NCBI GenBank assembly: GCA_029834535.1
Contig: JAQMWT010000315.1
Coordinates: forward strand, 124,001-188,000
Length of the DNA: 64,000 nt
Source: Chrysophaeum taylorii
Lineage: Eukaryota > Sar > Pelagophyceae > Pelagomonadales > Pelagomonadaceae
Direction of reading: 5' to 3'
Under the pieces are notes generated by a model. It worked only from the letters and a program-made list of their open reading frames with translations, did no database searches and was not told where the DNA came from. Positions 53,457 through 64,000 of the stretch are shown here, one piece after another; the first letter of the stretch is position 1, and every line of letters starts with the position of its first letter. The translations under genes and the position numbers were made by a program.

Positions 53457-56400
53457 CCGAGTGCGCGACCCCGAGCCGGCGCATATTGATGCGCGAGGAC
53501 TCGATCCTCCGCGGCGTGAAGCGACGCGCTTTCCTCGTCGAGAGCGACGCGACGTGGCGCGTGACGCTCCTCGACGTCGTCCAATCGGCTTACTTTTCCA
53601 ACATTATCTACGCATGCATCGGGCTCAATACGCTCGCGTTGTGCTTGGACGATTACCCGCGACAGTCCGAGTGGTCGCAGGCGATGGAACTCATCAACGT
53701 CGCCTTGACCTTGGTCTTTATCATCGAGATGTTCATGAAACTCGGTGCGGTGGGAGTCGCGGGCTACGTCGAGGATCAGTTCAACATATTCGACGGCTGC
53801 ATCGTCATCGTCTCGATCCTCGACCTCCTGCTCGCGGCCGGCAACGTCTCGTTTGGCGGGGGTGCCGTCTTTTCTGCGCTCCGATGCTTCCGCGTTTTTC
53901 GGATTTTCAAGCTCGCCAAATCGTGGACTAGTCTCCAGGTGTTGCTCGCTACCATCTACGAAACGACACAAGAAATCGGGAACTTCCTCGTTCTTTTGTT
54001 ACTCTTTGCCTTTATCTTTGCTCTCGCGGGCCAGCAACTCTTCGCGAACCAGTTCAGGTTTGACGAGGCTACTGGGGCCAAAGTCGCGTTCGACTACGAG
54101 TTTCCCGAGGATCCAGATACGGTCGGCCGCGCGAAAAATTACAACTTCTATCGCCAATCCCGCGGTCGCAAGCAAGTGAGCACCGCGTTCAAAAACGCCG
54201 ACCCCGAGATGTCAAATTTTGACGACTTTGGCTTAGCCTTTATCACCGTCTTCGGGATTCTCACGGGCGAGTCGTGGAATTTGGTCATGTACGACATGAT
54301 CCGCGGCACGAGCTTTGCCATCGGGACCATCTACATGGGCCTCACAATTATCATTCTATCCTTTTGTCTCATGAACATGTTCCTCGCTATTTTGCTCTCA
54401 AAGTTTGAGGACAACGAGGAGCTCAGCCGTCCGCGAGCATCCGTCGCCTCGCCCGGAATATCGTCCTCGTCGATACGCCAGATCAACAGCTTTAAAAAAG
54501 CCGCGCGCGCCGTGCTCGTCTTGAAGTCCACATCCTCCTCCGTCAAGCCCCACGAGGACTCGTCGTCCGCGAAGAGGCTCTTGCCCGGCGCCTCTGGAGG
54601 AGACGACGGCCTCGTTGCCCTGCCGCCGCCGCAGACGTTGTCGTCGTCGTCGTCGTCGTCGTCGTCGTTGCCCCCCGACGCGCAGCACCAGCACCGCCGC
54701 CGCCGCCGCGTGGTAGCCCCCAATGAGCACGAGGAGGAGGACGACGACGACGGCGAGGCGCCCCAAGAACCAAAAAAATGCCAGAGCACACCCCCGAGGG
54801 CAGCGGAGGAGGACGAGCCTCCTTTCGTCGAAGAGGAGGAGGAGGAGGAGGGGGGGGAGGAGGAGGGGGAGGAGGACAAGGCGCTGGGCCTGTTTCTTCC
54901 CGAGCACCCTGTGCGCAAGTTTTGCATCGGCGCGATCGAGAATCCCATGTTCGACCGGTTTATCGTGGTGTGCATATGCACGTCGAGCGTACTTCTGGCG
55001 ATGCGGACGCCTTTGATGAACGACAAGTCCGACTTTCTCCTAACCTTAGACGCGCTGGACCTCGTGTTCACGATCGTCTTCTTCGTCGAATGCGCGATGA
55101 AGATCACGGCGCTGGGGTTCTTGTTGAACGGGCCAAAATCCTACATCCGCGAGCCCTGGAACGTGCTCGACTTCGTGATCGTGTGCTTCGGGGCCGCCGA
55201 CTTGATGGGAGGCGACAGCGTCCGGGCCTTCAAGGCGCTCCGGGTGTTCAGGGTGTTCAGGCCGCTTCGAATGCTCGCGCGATCCCCCGGACTCCGGCTC
55301 GTTTTGAATTCCCTCATCGTCGCCATCCCGAGCGCCTTCAACGTGATGGTCGTGTGCGTGCTGTACATGTTTATTTTCGCGATCATGGGCGTTGGGTTTT
55401 TCAAAGGTCAGATGAACTGGTGCGACGTAGAGTCGTACCCTCTGCCCGACGCGTCCCTCCAAGAAATTCTCGACAAACCGATCACGCTCGAGCACGCGAT
55501 CGCGAACGGGATGTTCGAGCGAGTGTACAACGCGACCAACGGCGAGAGCACGTGCTGGCTCGACTGGGACAAGGATTTTATCAACGGCAAGAGTTACTTC
55601 AACTACGACACGCGGGTCGCGAGCGAATTTTCCGTTGGCGTCGAGGTCGCGAGACGAGAACGCAACGTTTTCTTCTTGTCGTCAAAATTTTCGCGCGACA
55701 TCGAGAAACCGAAAAACGGGGTCTCGAAGGCGACGCTCGATTTCTTCGCCGCTCACCCTCACTACCTCGAGCGCACGTCCTTCCGCGCGAATTTCGAGGA
55801 GGACGACGACGACAAAAAAATTGGGAATCTCGACGAATACACGCCAACCTCGAAAGACATGTGTCGCTGTTTGTTTCGGGAAGAGGCGGCCTGGACAAAT
55901 TCGCAGTACCTCAATTTCGACACCGTCTCCAACGCGTTTCTGCTTCTCTTCGAGATTTACAGCACCGAGGGGTGGTTGGACTACATGTTTCAAAACGTCG
56001 ACCAGAACGGCATCGAGATGCAGCCGATCCGCGACCACCGGTACCGCCACGAACAGCGGACGCCGCCCAGATTTTATGCGTTCTTCTACCACGTCGCCTT
56101 CCAGGTCGTCGGCGGCTTTTTCGTGATGCAGCTCTTCACGGGTATCATAATGGAAAATTACATGAAGCTCAAGGCCCGAGCCGAGAGCGACGGTCGCGCG
56201 GGAATCTTGATGACGGCGTTGCAGGAGCAGTGGGTCAAGACCCAGCACTTTCTCATACACAAGATCCGCCCAAAAAGACGACTCAAACCCAAGATCGTCG
56301 CCTTTCACCAAATCGTCGAAGGCGACCACAAAGACCGGTTCGAGGCGGCGATCATGACGTGCATAGTCATGAACGCCGTCGTCATGGCGTCGGACGTCTT

Positions 56401-57937
56401 CGGTCAGCCCCCGGCGGCGACCCTCGCGATTGCCGTGATAAACTACTGTTTCGCCGGCATCTTTGCGGTCGAGGCCGTCTTGAAGATCGGCGGCATTGGC
56501 TGGGGCGCCTACTGGGCCGACGCTTCGAACCGCCTCGATTTCATCATCGTGATCGGCACGCTCGGAGGCATCGTCTTGACCCAAGCCGAGATCGTGTCGA
56601 TTGGCGGGGTCGCGTCGGTCGTCAGGCTCTTCCGAATCGCACGCATCTTCCGTATCTTCAGTTCGGCCAAGAACATGCGCAAGCAGATCGCCGCGCTCGT
56701 CTCGGCGCTGCCCGGCCTCTTCAACGTCGCGGTCGTCCTCATGATCATCTTTTTGATTTGGTCGATCCTGCTGGTCGACATGTTCGCCCACATCGAGTAC
56801 TCATCGACGATCCACCCCAACGCAAACTTCCAGCACGTTCCGATCGCCGTGCTCACGCTGATCAGGTTCACCACGGGCGAAAATTGGAACGGCTTCATGC
56901 ACGAACTCGCCGCCGACCACAAGACGCCCGGATGCTACGACGCCGAAAAATTCCTCGACGTCCGTACCGAGATGTATCGGGGGTCTTCCCAAACGAACGA
57001 ATACTGGCAAGACAAGTGGTGCACGAGACTCGACGGCGGCGACCGGAACGTCTGCCCGTGCCAATCCTTCTGGAAGGACGGCCACCTCACCGACGTCTGC
57101 CAAAAATTTTCCTCCTACGACGGCTGTTGCGTCCCTCTCGCCGGCTGCGGCGACAAGTGGTGGGCCGGTCTCATTATCAGAACCTTCGATCTCCTCGTCA
57201 CGGGCGTCGTCCTCAACCTCTTCGTCGCCAACATCCTCGACGCCTACCAACGAGAGGACGAGGAGGACGAACTCGGCCTCTCGGGCACAGACCTCGACAA
57301 CTTCGTCGAGGATTGGGCGAGGTTCGACGAGAACGCGACCTGGCTCATCAAGGTCTCCCAGCTCAAAGATCTCATCCAGATCTTGGACGAGCCCATGGGC
57401 TTTGGCGAGCAGTACGTCGCGTCCCACGACGAGCTCGAGATCGAGATTCTCAAGCTCGGCCTCAGAGTCCGCAAACCCAACAAATCATCGGAGGACGATA
57501 TCGGCGAGACGAGACTACACATCATGGACGTCGCGATGGCTCTCGGCAAACGGATTGTCGTCAAGGCTTCGGGCGACGACGACGATCTCCCTGAAATTAA
57601 AAACGAAACGGAGGTCTGCGAGGACGCGACCCCTCTCCTCGAGCGCTACTTTGGCCGGAAACTCGTCACCGTCGTCCATAATAATAATAATACTGCGACC
57701 TCGCGCTCCGCCACAACAACCGACGACACGCCGCCGCCCGCGACGACCAAAAATCCCATGCTCCCCCCCCAACAACCTACTGCTACTGCGGGGGGGGACG
57801 CGCCGCCATCTACTACTACTACTACTACTACTACTACGGAGGAGGAGGAAAACCCCGACGACGGCGACAACAAATCATCCGATACCCTCAGGAGGAGTCG
57901 ACCAGACACCCCTGTTGCCTCAAAATTACCCCCCTAA
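51689..57937 (+). CDS. Four-domain voltage-gated calcium-type channel alpha subunit
   Basis: 2,082 residues in one uninterrupted exon. Four repeats each have six helices, an Arg-rich S4 and a pore loop. S4 examples: SFRLLRPLKSLSKFPGLR (I), ALRCFRVFRIFKLAK (II), ALRVFRVFRPLRMLARSPGLR (III), LFRIARIFRIFSSAK (IV). The selectivity-filter residues are Glu495 (TMEGW), Glu861 (TGESW), Glu1427 (STEGW) and Glu1731 (TGENW): an EEEE ring, the signature of calcium-selective Cav channels, whereas classical Nav channels have DEKA. The I-II linker carries Gln repeats and the II-III linker carries Ser, His and Glu runs. After domain IV there is a region resembling the Cav pre-IQ/EF-like segment (DNFVEDWARFDENATWLI). 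A plasma-membrane or ciliary calcium channel is likely. Confidence 0.95.
53373..53458 (+). repeat. CAG repeats encoding poly-Gln in the channel I-II linker
   Basis: Two in-frame CAG runs (about 53373-53390 and 53428-53456) encode Gln-rich segments. A third trinucleotide run, (ACT)n at about 57811-57837, encodes poly-Thr in the C-terminal tail. Confidence 0.9.
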
Positions 57938-58181
57938 TAATCGAAACTCCTCCTTTCCCCTAGCCGCCTGCCGCGACTACACAGCGTATTCGTATTCTTC
58001 TCGAGAGAGTTGGCGAGTTGGGTTGTTGTTTTTTTGTCCCCCCCCCCGGAGGGTGGCTCTCTGATCGTCCTCCTCAGCTGGCGCGACGGACTCGGGAGGG
58101 GGTCGGCGGCTTTCCAGGACGTCATTCATTCATTCCCTTCTCTTCGGCCGGCCTAACGGACGACGACGACAAAGGACGACG

Positions 58182-59165
58182 ATGTTTAATAACCCTACCC
58201 TCATGTTGTTGTGGTTTGTCCTGGCGCAGACTGGCAGCAGCACAGCCTTGATCGTGCTAAAGAACCCGCGGTCCGGGAGTTCGTGGTTCGTGCAACTGCT
58301 CAACTCGGTTCCCAGCGTTTTCGTGACAGAGGAAATTCTGACCTCAAAGTCTCAAATCCACAAGAACCTAACTCTTGTGGAAGCCCACCTCCTCCGCGCG
58401 CTCGAGGTGCCTATGACGCGCTTCGGTCGGTCCCATGTGCCGCGGTCGGCGAGTTCGAAGAAACCTACCAAATGGGACGTCGTGGGCTTCACCTTATCGC
58501 CAAAGCGCGCGATAGGGATCGACTTGGGCCGTCTCTCGCGTCGCGCCAAAGTGGTCGTCTACGAGAGAACGAACAAAATCAAACAGGCGATCGCGTATTA
58601 CCGCGGACGACGCCTCAGGAAGAAGTGCGGCTACAACAACATCCGCGAGGAGTGTCGATTGGCTCCGAAGGTGCGCGTGGACATCGGCCAGCTGGAGACG
58701 TTTCTCGTCGAGTCGATGGCCAAAGATCGAGCTCTCGGGGCTGTTCAATTGGCGGAGTATTATCGCGTGACCTACGAAGACCTCATCGCGGATGCGAATG
58801 CGACGTGCGGCGCGGTCTTTCGGTACCTCGGTGTGCCGCATCTCGAGATGACTGGGGACGCCCGCTTTTACTCCAAAGCTACGCCCGACGACCTGAGGTC
58901 CGTCGTCTCTAATTTCGACGAGCTCGAGGCCTGGCTCCATCGCCGGGCACCCTGCTTGCTCCCCCACCTCCGAGAGACGCGTCCGGGGGTGGTGCAGCCG
59001 ACACCGTGTTACGACGACTTCCTGCCCGATATCGACGCGCGGATGAAAGAGGCCCGGAGCTGGAAGACAGCGAGGACCGGCGACTCTCCGCGCCACCACC
59101 GTCGCCGTCAAGGAGGAGGAAGACAAAAAAAGAACAAGCAGAAGAAGATGGCGATGGGGGCCTAG
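58182..59165 (+). CDS. Sulfotransferase-family protein
   Basis: 327 residues. The PAPS-binding 5'-phosphosulfate loop reads LKNPRSGSSWFVQLLNSVP (Pro29-Trp35 core), and the 3'-phosphate region reads VVVYERTNKIKQAIAYYRG (from Tyr127). A later YEDLIADANATCGAVFRYLGV block matches the C-terminal region common to carbohydrate sulfotransferases. The hydrophobic N-terminus (MLLWFVLAQTGSSTALIVL) overlaps the first strand and could act as a signal anchor for the Golgi. The C-terminus is Lys/Arg-rich. Acceptor substrate unknown; sulfated wall polysaccharide is a plausible guess. Start ATG 58182. Confidence 0.82.
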   Translation: MFNNPTLMLLWFVLAQTGSSTALIVLKNPRSGSSWFVQLLNSVPSVFVTEEILTSKSQIHKNLTLVEAHLLRALEVPMTRFGRSHVPRSASSKKPTKWDVVGFTLSPKRAIGIDLGRLSRRAKVVVYERTNKIKQAIAYYRGRRLRKKCGYNNIREECRLAPKVRVDIGQLETFLVESMAKDRALGAVQLAEYYRVTYEDLIADANATCGAVFRYLGVPHLEMTGDARFYSKATPDDLRSVVSNFDELEAWLHRRAPCLLPHLRETRPGVVQPTPCYDDFLPDIDARMKEARSWKTARTGDSPRHHRRRQGGGRQKKNKQKKMAMGA

Positions 59166-62100
59166 CCTAGCTAAGGAGCTCGTCGATGATACGTGTCCTG
59201 CAGAGATCGTCGCGGGGGCATGGTCGAGCATATATCTATGGCCGTAAGGTCCGCGTCCGTCTGTCCGTTGGGCGCCCGAATAACTGTGCGGTCTTTGCTT
59301 GAATGCCACGAGCGGGCGCCCCTTTCTTCTTCTTCTTCTTCTTCTTCTTCTTCTTCAAGATCTCGCGGCGGCGTCCTTGGATCCTAGGTCGAACGACATG
59401 ACAATGGCAGCGTATCTCGCGTCCGCTGGACGCGCCTATCCGCGCTGACTTTTATTCTCGGAACAGGGTGGTCTGAGCACGATGGTCTTCGATTATCTCC
59501 GCCCATAACCGTCCCGTCGAACCTGCTGACCGCAGAGGACGCGGCGTTCGGAAGAGTCCTCAGCGCGAGGCTCGCCGCGCGCCTTGCTCTTTTCACGGCG
59601 CGTTGGGAGAAACAATTAATTTAATTCTTCGCCGACAAAAAGGTCGTCGTTGACTCTCACACCCGCGCTGACGTACGGTCCGGCGTGCGCCTCGAACGCC
59701 ATCTCCACGACGAGCGAACGCATAGCGCGCGGCAACGAGCTTTTTCTTTTGCGGCAACAAACAAATACCGGGTTCACGATTGTCCCGGGATCTGCGGTTT
59801 GTCATCCCCAACGCACTAAGGTCCAGGTCACCAAGTCTCCGCCGAGAAGCTCAGAGAGGGAGACAAAACCAATGGCTGTCGCCTTGGTTGTTGCGCACGA
59901 GCTGTGCAAGCACACTTGCAGCAGCTTGCCCCGGAGGTATGAGTCTGTTCTCGGGAGCATCCCACTCCTCGCGGGCACCAACGTCCCGGCAAAGCCACCG
60001 CAACATTATGTGGATCTCCTCAACTACCCTCGTCGCCTTGCGGAGTCTGATGGCCTTCGCGTTCGACCGCGCCACAGCTTGTGCCGCGTCGACAATCACT
60101 CTTCGATCAAATGCTACGCGCGTCAACTCGGTGGCCGAGCGTGGTCGCGTCCTCGAGTCACCTTTTGCTCGGATAGGGATTCGTCATCGTAAGGGTAACT
60201 GCGAACGGTTACCCGTCTTGTTGTCGAAGAGATACCTTCATCTACAACCTTTTGCCTTTGGTGGCGTTTGACGGCGATTCGTCGCGTCGGCTCCAAATTG
60301 TTGTCTCCCACGCCACCTCTCTTCGTACGTAGCAGCCAAGCAGTCATCATTGCGCCCAGTCAGCCACATGTCCAGCGGTTGCTCGTCGACGTTCCGGTTT
60401 CGATACAGTGACGCCTTCTTTTTTCTGTTTTGTTCGTTAGGGATAAGGTGGTCAGGATATGAAAAGGGCGCACTTATTAACTGCGCGACGACGAACTTGG
60501 TGGTGGTGTCATGGCGGTGCCTTGACACGAAAGTAATAACGATTGAGTTGGGCTGCGTGTGGTCGGTCAGAAGGTTCTGTCACCACCGCCGCAAACTGAC
60601 GCTGCCCGTAGCATTCCGGCGGCCGCGATCAGCCTCTTCGACCAGGATGGCGAGACGCCTGGATTTTCGGTGCTGCGTGCGTGACGAAACTGTCGACGCC
60701 AATCTCAATGAGATGCGAAGTCGTAGAGTTCGCACAGGGGGGAGTTACCTTATCGGCGCAGCTGCCTTGTACTCGGGGAGAAAAAAAAATTGGCGGGCGG
60801 CCACACAAGAAAGAAATTAAATTAAATTGAATTAAATTAAATTTTGTGACGGACTTCAATCAAGAAGATTATAAGACCCGTTCTTTCCGCCGAAATCGGC
60901 AAATGTAGAGTATTGACATACCACACGATCGTCGTTATCTAGATGATCTGGGGCTAGGAGCGGACGGCATGCGGAAGATGATCATAGAGTTGCCTCTGTT
61001 CAATCGATCGCGGTGAGACGAGGTGTGAAGAAGAAGACCTTGCGAAGTCTTAATGACGAGACTAAAGGCAAATGATAGCGCGTGGGAGCGAGTTGGTGGT
61101 CATCACCTTATAGAGAACACCACCTCTGTCGCCACGGTTGGATCGGACCGGTACAAAACGCGACAACGTCGTTGAGAAGGTAGAGAATGTGCGGCACAAG
61201 CGCCGTGCCGAGCTGGCTGTGCCTCCTTAATTGTGTGACTGCCATCCGGTTTGAAGATGTGCGTCCCCGCGAACGCTTGACGAGCAGGAACACGAGCCTC
61301 AGGTAATTGAATTGCGCCGACACTATTCCGGTTGTTATATATTGGAGGTTGTAAGGTCAGTGGAGTCCAGGAGCTGACCGACGCCGTCTTCGTATTATAG
61401 TTTTTTCCAGGTGAGGTCGTCCCTAGACAATTCTTAGGCAGAGCTAAACCTTGTCGTCGTACGGCGGCTGGGCTGGATAGCCACCGCGAGAAATCTGCAG
61501 ACTCTGCGCGCAGGTGGCCCCAGAAGCTCCACTGATGATGATGGCTGCGATACGCCCGAGGGTAGCGACGCGCCTCGTTACGCGGGTTTTGCCGAATGAT
61601 CCGGTGACTGAAGTGTGCGCCAGGGAACGGAGGAGTCCCCAAGCGAAAACTTGGTGAAGATTAGCGGTTCCAAAAGCCTCGCACCAAACAATTTCGCGCC
61701 CTCCGACCTTTATTGGAGCGCGTCCAGAACTGAGGACCTCCAGGCCGCCCGCCGCTGCCGCCATAAGCTGCGTGTGAGACCTTCCAACACTGATTTCTGC
61801 TCGTTCGTGTTTTATTAGAACGTGCATCCCACGCCAAAAAATCGCTGGTGTGCCCCCGGAACTTAGATTCCTTCCTTCCTCCCTCCCTCCCTCCCCAAGG
61901 GGCCTCGAGGAGGCGATACATCATACTGGCGAAAGCAACACGCGCGGTTCCAGGGCGTGTTCCAGAGACCATGCATGTGTGAGCCCGGCGACGAGTGCCG
62001 AACTCCCGCGAAAATCAAATGATCGAATGGTTGAATAACCACACTATAAATCTGCAGAAGCCTTCGGTCGCACACCAACCGTCGTGGCGGCGGCGGCGGC

Positions 62101-62278
62101 TTTGAAACGAACAACATAAACTCGCATATCTACTAGAAGAAGAAGACACTCGGCCAGCAGCCAGTAGGGAGTATAGTTTCCCAGGCGGCGGCTGCAACAC
62201 GGGGATCGATCCTGCAGCTGGGGCCCTACGAGAATAAGTCCAGAAAATGGGGTGACGACGACGACGACATTTGGACTT
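59166..62278. other. Gene-poor region with short decayed-looking frames
   Basis: No intact gene in 3.1 kb. A (TTC)n run lies at 59324-59354. A minus-strand frame at about 59850-60190 reads with coding-like character (VDAAQAVARSNAKAIRLRKA, then VVEEIHIMLRWLCRDVG) but is broken at both ends, so it may be a gene remnant. A minus-strand frame at 61103-61642 is unrecognised. AAATT-type repeats lie at 60815-60845, and CCCT repeats at 61868-61895. Confidence 0.45.
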
Positions 62279-63673
62279 CTAAATCGAGGGGGGTAATACT
62301 TTGTATGGGTTGAGGATATGGCGGGGGTCCATGGTATGCTTGAGTTTCCTCATGAGCGCAAGCATCGCCGGGGATTTTGCGCGGGAGAGAAGCGAATTTT
62401 TGGACTGACCAAGCCCGTGTTCGGCGGAGATGGAGCCATTGAGCTCGAGGACCCTGTCGAAAATCCACGGTTCGAGCACAGCGGCGAGTTCGTAGTTGGC
62501 GTTCTCGTCGTCGCCGGCGGCGACGACGTTGAGGTGGAGATTTGAATCGCCAAGATGACCGTAGCCAGCTACCGTGGTGTTAGGTGGGACCCGGTCGCGC
62601 GTCTGGGTGACGAGATCGTACATGTGTTCGAGCGGCAAACTGAGATCATACTTGTGGACGTAACCTCGCGAGGTCATCGCGTCAGAGATCCCCTCGCGGA
62701 GACGCCACAACTGGGCTGCCTTGGTGGCGTCGGGGGCTATGACGCCATCCAAGACATCAAGGTCGGTCAGCAGTCCTTCCAGCTTCTCGCGATCGTGGGT
62801 CGCGTGACTTCCAGAAGTTTCTACGAGGACGCGAAACGCGGCGTCGTCTCCGAGCGGGTCCGTCGTCCCGGGCTCGTACTCGAGCACGCACCGTCGCGCT
62901 TCCGAATCAAAGAATTCGCAGGCCGAAAGGATCTCCGCGCAGGTTCGCCGAGCCGTCGCGAGGACGCCGCGGACTTGGTTGAAGCTCTCGCAAGAAAAGA
63001 GAGCCGCGTTGACGACGGCCGACGACGCTGGAACTGCGAGAGCTATTTTAGTGATGACGCCAAGGGTCCCTTCGCTCCCGATGAATAACTCGTGAATAGG
63101 GTATCCCGTGTTGTCCTTTCGGAGCCCCGTTGAGTAGCCAGCGTCGAGTACGGTGCCGTCGGCCGTCGCCACTTCTAGACCCACGATCGACCCTCGGAGG
63201 GATCCGTAGCGAAGGAACCGCAACCCTCCCGCGTTGGTCGCCGCGTTCCCGCCGATCGTGCACGAGCCTTTGGCACCCAGATCCAGAGGAGCGGCGAAGC
63301 CTTGATCCTTGAGATACGAATCCAGATTCTCGAGAATTACGCCCGCTTCTACCTTGACGACGCCGTCCCTCAATCCGTTAATCGAATCCATGCGGCGCGT
63401 CGACAGGATTATCTCGTCCTTCACGGGCACCGACCCACCAACGAGGCCCGTGTTTCCGCCTTGGGGCACGATCGGCAGCTGTCGTTGGTTGCAATATTTC
63501 AACACGGCGCTCACTTCTTCGGTCGTTCGCGGTCGCACGACCACGCTCGACCGTCCCTTCCACTTGCGCATCCAGTCCACGTTGTAGGACGGGTCGTCCA
63601 CGACCTCGCAAATCGAGCGGAGCGCAGCCATATCACTAGCACCGACGGCCGAATAAAACCGCTTCATCATCAT
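62279..63673 (-). CDS. D2HGDH: D-2-hydroxyglutarate dehydrogenase, mitochondrial
   Basis: FAD-linked enzyme oxidising D-2-hydroxyglutarate to 2-oxoglutarate, passing electrons to ETF. The 464-residue single-exon product has the VAO/PCMH-type FAD-binding half (about 38-216, with VVVRPRTTEEVSAVLKYCN, PQGGNTGLVGG and IGGNAATNAGG) and the C-terminal FAD-oxidase half with GYGHLGDSNLHLN (370-382, metal/substrate His) and SAEHGLGQ (417-424). Lactate dehydrogenases of the same superfamily are alternatives, but the GGNTGLVGGSVPVKDEI form favours D2HGDH. The short N-terminus MMMKRFYSAV is compatible with a mitochondrial presequence. Start ATG 63673. Confidence 0.9.
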   Translation of the reverse strand: MMMKRFYSAVGASDMAALRSICEVVDDPSYNVDWMRKWKGRSSVVVRPRTTEEVSAVLKYCNQRQLPIVPQGGNTGLVGGSVPVKDEIILSTRRMDSINGLRDGVVKVEAGVILENLDSYLKDQGFAAPLDLGAKGSCTIGGNAATNAGGLRFLRYGSLRGSIVGLEVATADGTVLDAGYSTGLRKDNTGYPIHELFIGSEGTLGVITKIALAVPASSAVVNAALFSCESFNQVRGVLATARRTCAEILSACEFFDSEARRCVLEYEPGTTDPLGDDAAFRVLVETSGSHATHDREKLEGLLTDLDVLDGVIAPDATKAAQLWRLREGISDAMTSRGYVHKYDLSLPLEHMYDLVTQTRDRVPPNTTVAGYGHLGDSNLHLNVVAAGDDENANYELAAVLEPWIFDRVLELNGSISAEHGLGQSKNSLLSRAKSPAMLALMRKLKHTMDPRHILNPYKVLPPSI

Positions 63674-64000
63674 CTACAACTCTTCTGAGAGAGAGGGGGT
63701 GAGGGTTGAGAGGGTTAGGATCATCAATGTTGGAGGATGGAGATGTCACGCCTCTGGGGGTTGTGTCACCGATGCGCGAATGTTACTCCTCGGCGTCGTC
63801 CAGCCCACCAAGCCTCGCCATTGCGCTCAGAGAGACTGGCAATAAGAATACCTCGTCTCGGTTCTGATCAATGGTGTGTATTTGGCGGCCCCCGCATGGT
63901 CTCGTCGGAAATAACGATGTTTCGCGTTTTCCTGTGCTTGAAAGAAGCAAGGGTGAGGTCGGTGGAACGAGTAGTCCCCGAACGCAGATGCACGTTGGGT
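63674..64000. other. 5' flank of D2HGDH; possible divergent first exon
   Basis: A plus-strand frame from ATG at 63727 encodes about 46 residues (MLEDGDVTPLGVVSPMRECY...) before a stop at about 63867. It could be the first exon of a divergent gene, but nothing downstream in the window confirms it. Confidence 0.3.

Noticed and set aside
51913-53971. 404-codon plus-strand and 620-codon minus-strand frames over the channel 5' half
   Set aside because: Both are shadow frames of the channel; no family motif in either.
54778-57594. 938-codon plus-strand frame inside the channel gene
   Set aside because: An Arg-rich +1 shadow; the channel frame contains all S4 and pore motifs.

Overview
The window looks like nuclear DNA of a photosynthetic stramenopile. 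My best guess is a pelagophyte-like or other ochrophyte alga; this is inferred from content, and no marker gene settles it. The reasons are: GC-rich, densely packed genes on both strands with short spliceosomal introns (59-106 bp); a giant secreted-type protein with PSxxPS/PTxxPS mucin-like tracts; a helicase-associated (HA) repeat protein; a four-domain voltage-gated cation channel; and ordinary eukaryotic housekeeping genes (NOP2, SEC63, AP sigma, D-2-hydroxyglutarate dehydrogenase).

Layout. 1-5.4 kb is gene-poor and holds decayed-looking sequence and a truncated copy of a dispersed repeat. 5.4-21.2 kb is one giant gene of about 5,181 codons: FG-GAP propeller, eight tandem plus one separate 'GDGWN' cysteine repeats, about 2,000 residues of Pro/Ser/Thr repeats, an REJ-like and GPS-like juxtamembrane region, and about six membrane helices. 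I joined it from four exons with matching phases. 21.2-27.4 kb is a repeat island with two tandem copies of an approximately 1 kb dispersed repeat, followed by a decayed paralogue of the 3' part of the giant gene. 27.8-36.9 kb holds NOP2, a UBA-PUB-UBX-UBA p97 cofactor, and a PH / two seven-blade propeller / KAP P-loop NTPase membrane protein joined from three exons. 37-39.2 kb is gene-poor. 39.2-50.6 kb is a compact block: SEC63, an IQ/coiled-coil protein, a Tudor-like/TPR protein, an LRR protein, a metallo-beta-lactamase fold hydrolase, an AP-1-like sigma subunit, a Faf1/C1orf131-like ribosome factor and an HA-repeat protein. 51.7-57.9 kb is an intronless four-domain channel with an EEEE filter. 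A sulfotransferase-like gene lies at 58.2 kb, then about 3 kb of gene-poor DNA, then a D-2-hydroxyglutarate dehydrogenase.

How the genes relate. I see no metabolic operon, as expected for a eukaryote. Themes are surface sensing and ion signalling (giant REJ/GPS protein, calcium-type channel, KAP protein), ER and vesicle traffic (SEC63, AP sigma, p97 cofactor) and ribosome biogenesis (NOP2, Faf1-like). Several neighbours are only 15-90 bp apart, so promoters must be very short. The most unusual proteins are the PH-propeller-KAP-propeller protein and the giant receptor, whose decayed tandem paralogue is still readable. All assignments come from reading the sequence; no database search was run.
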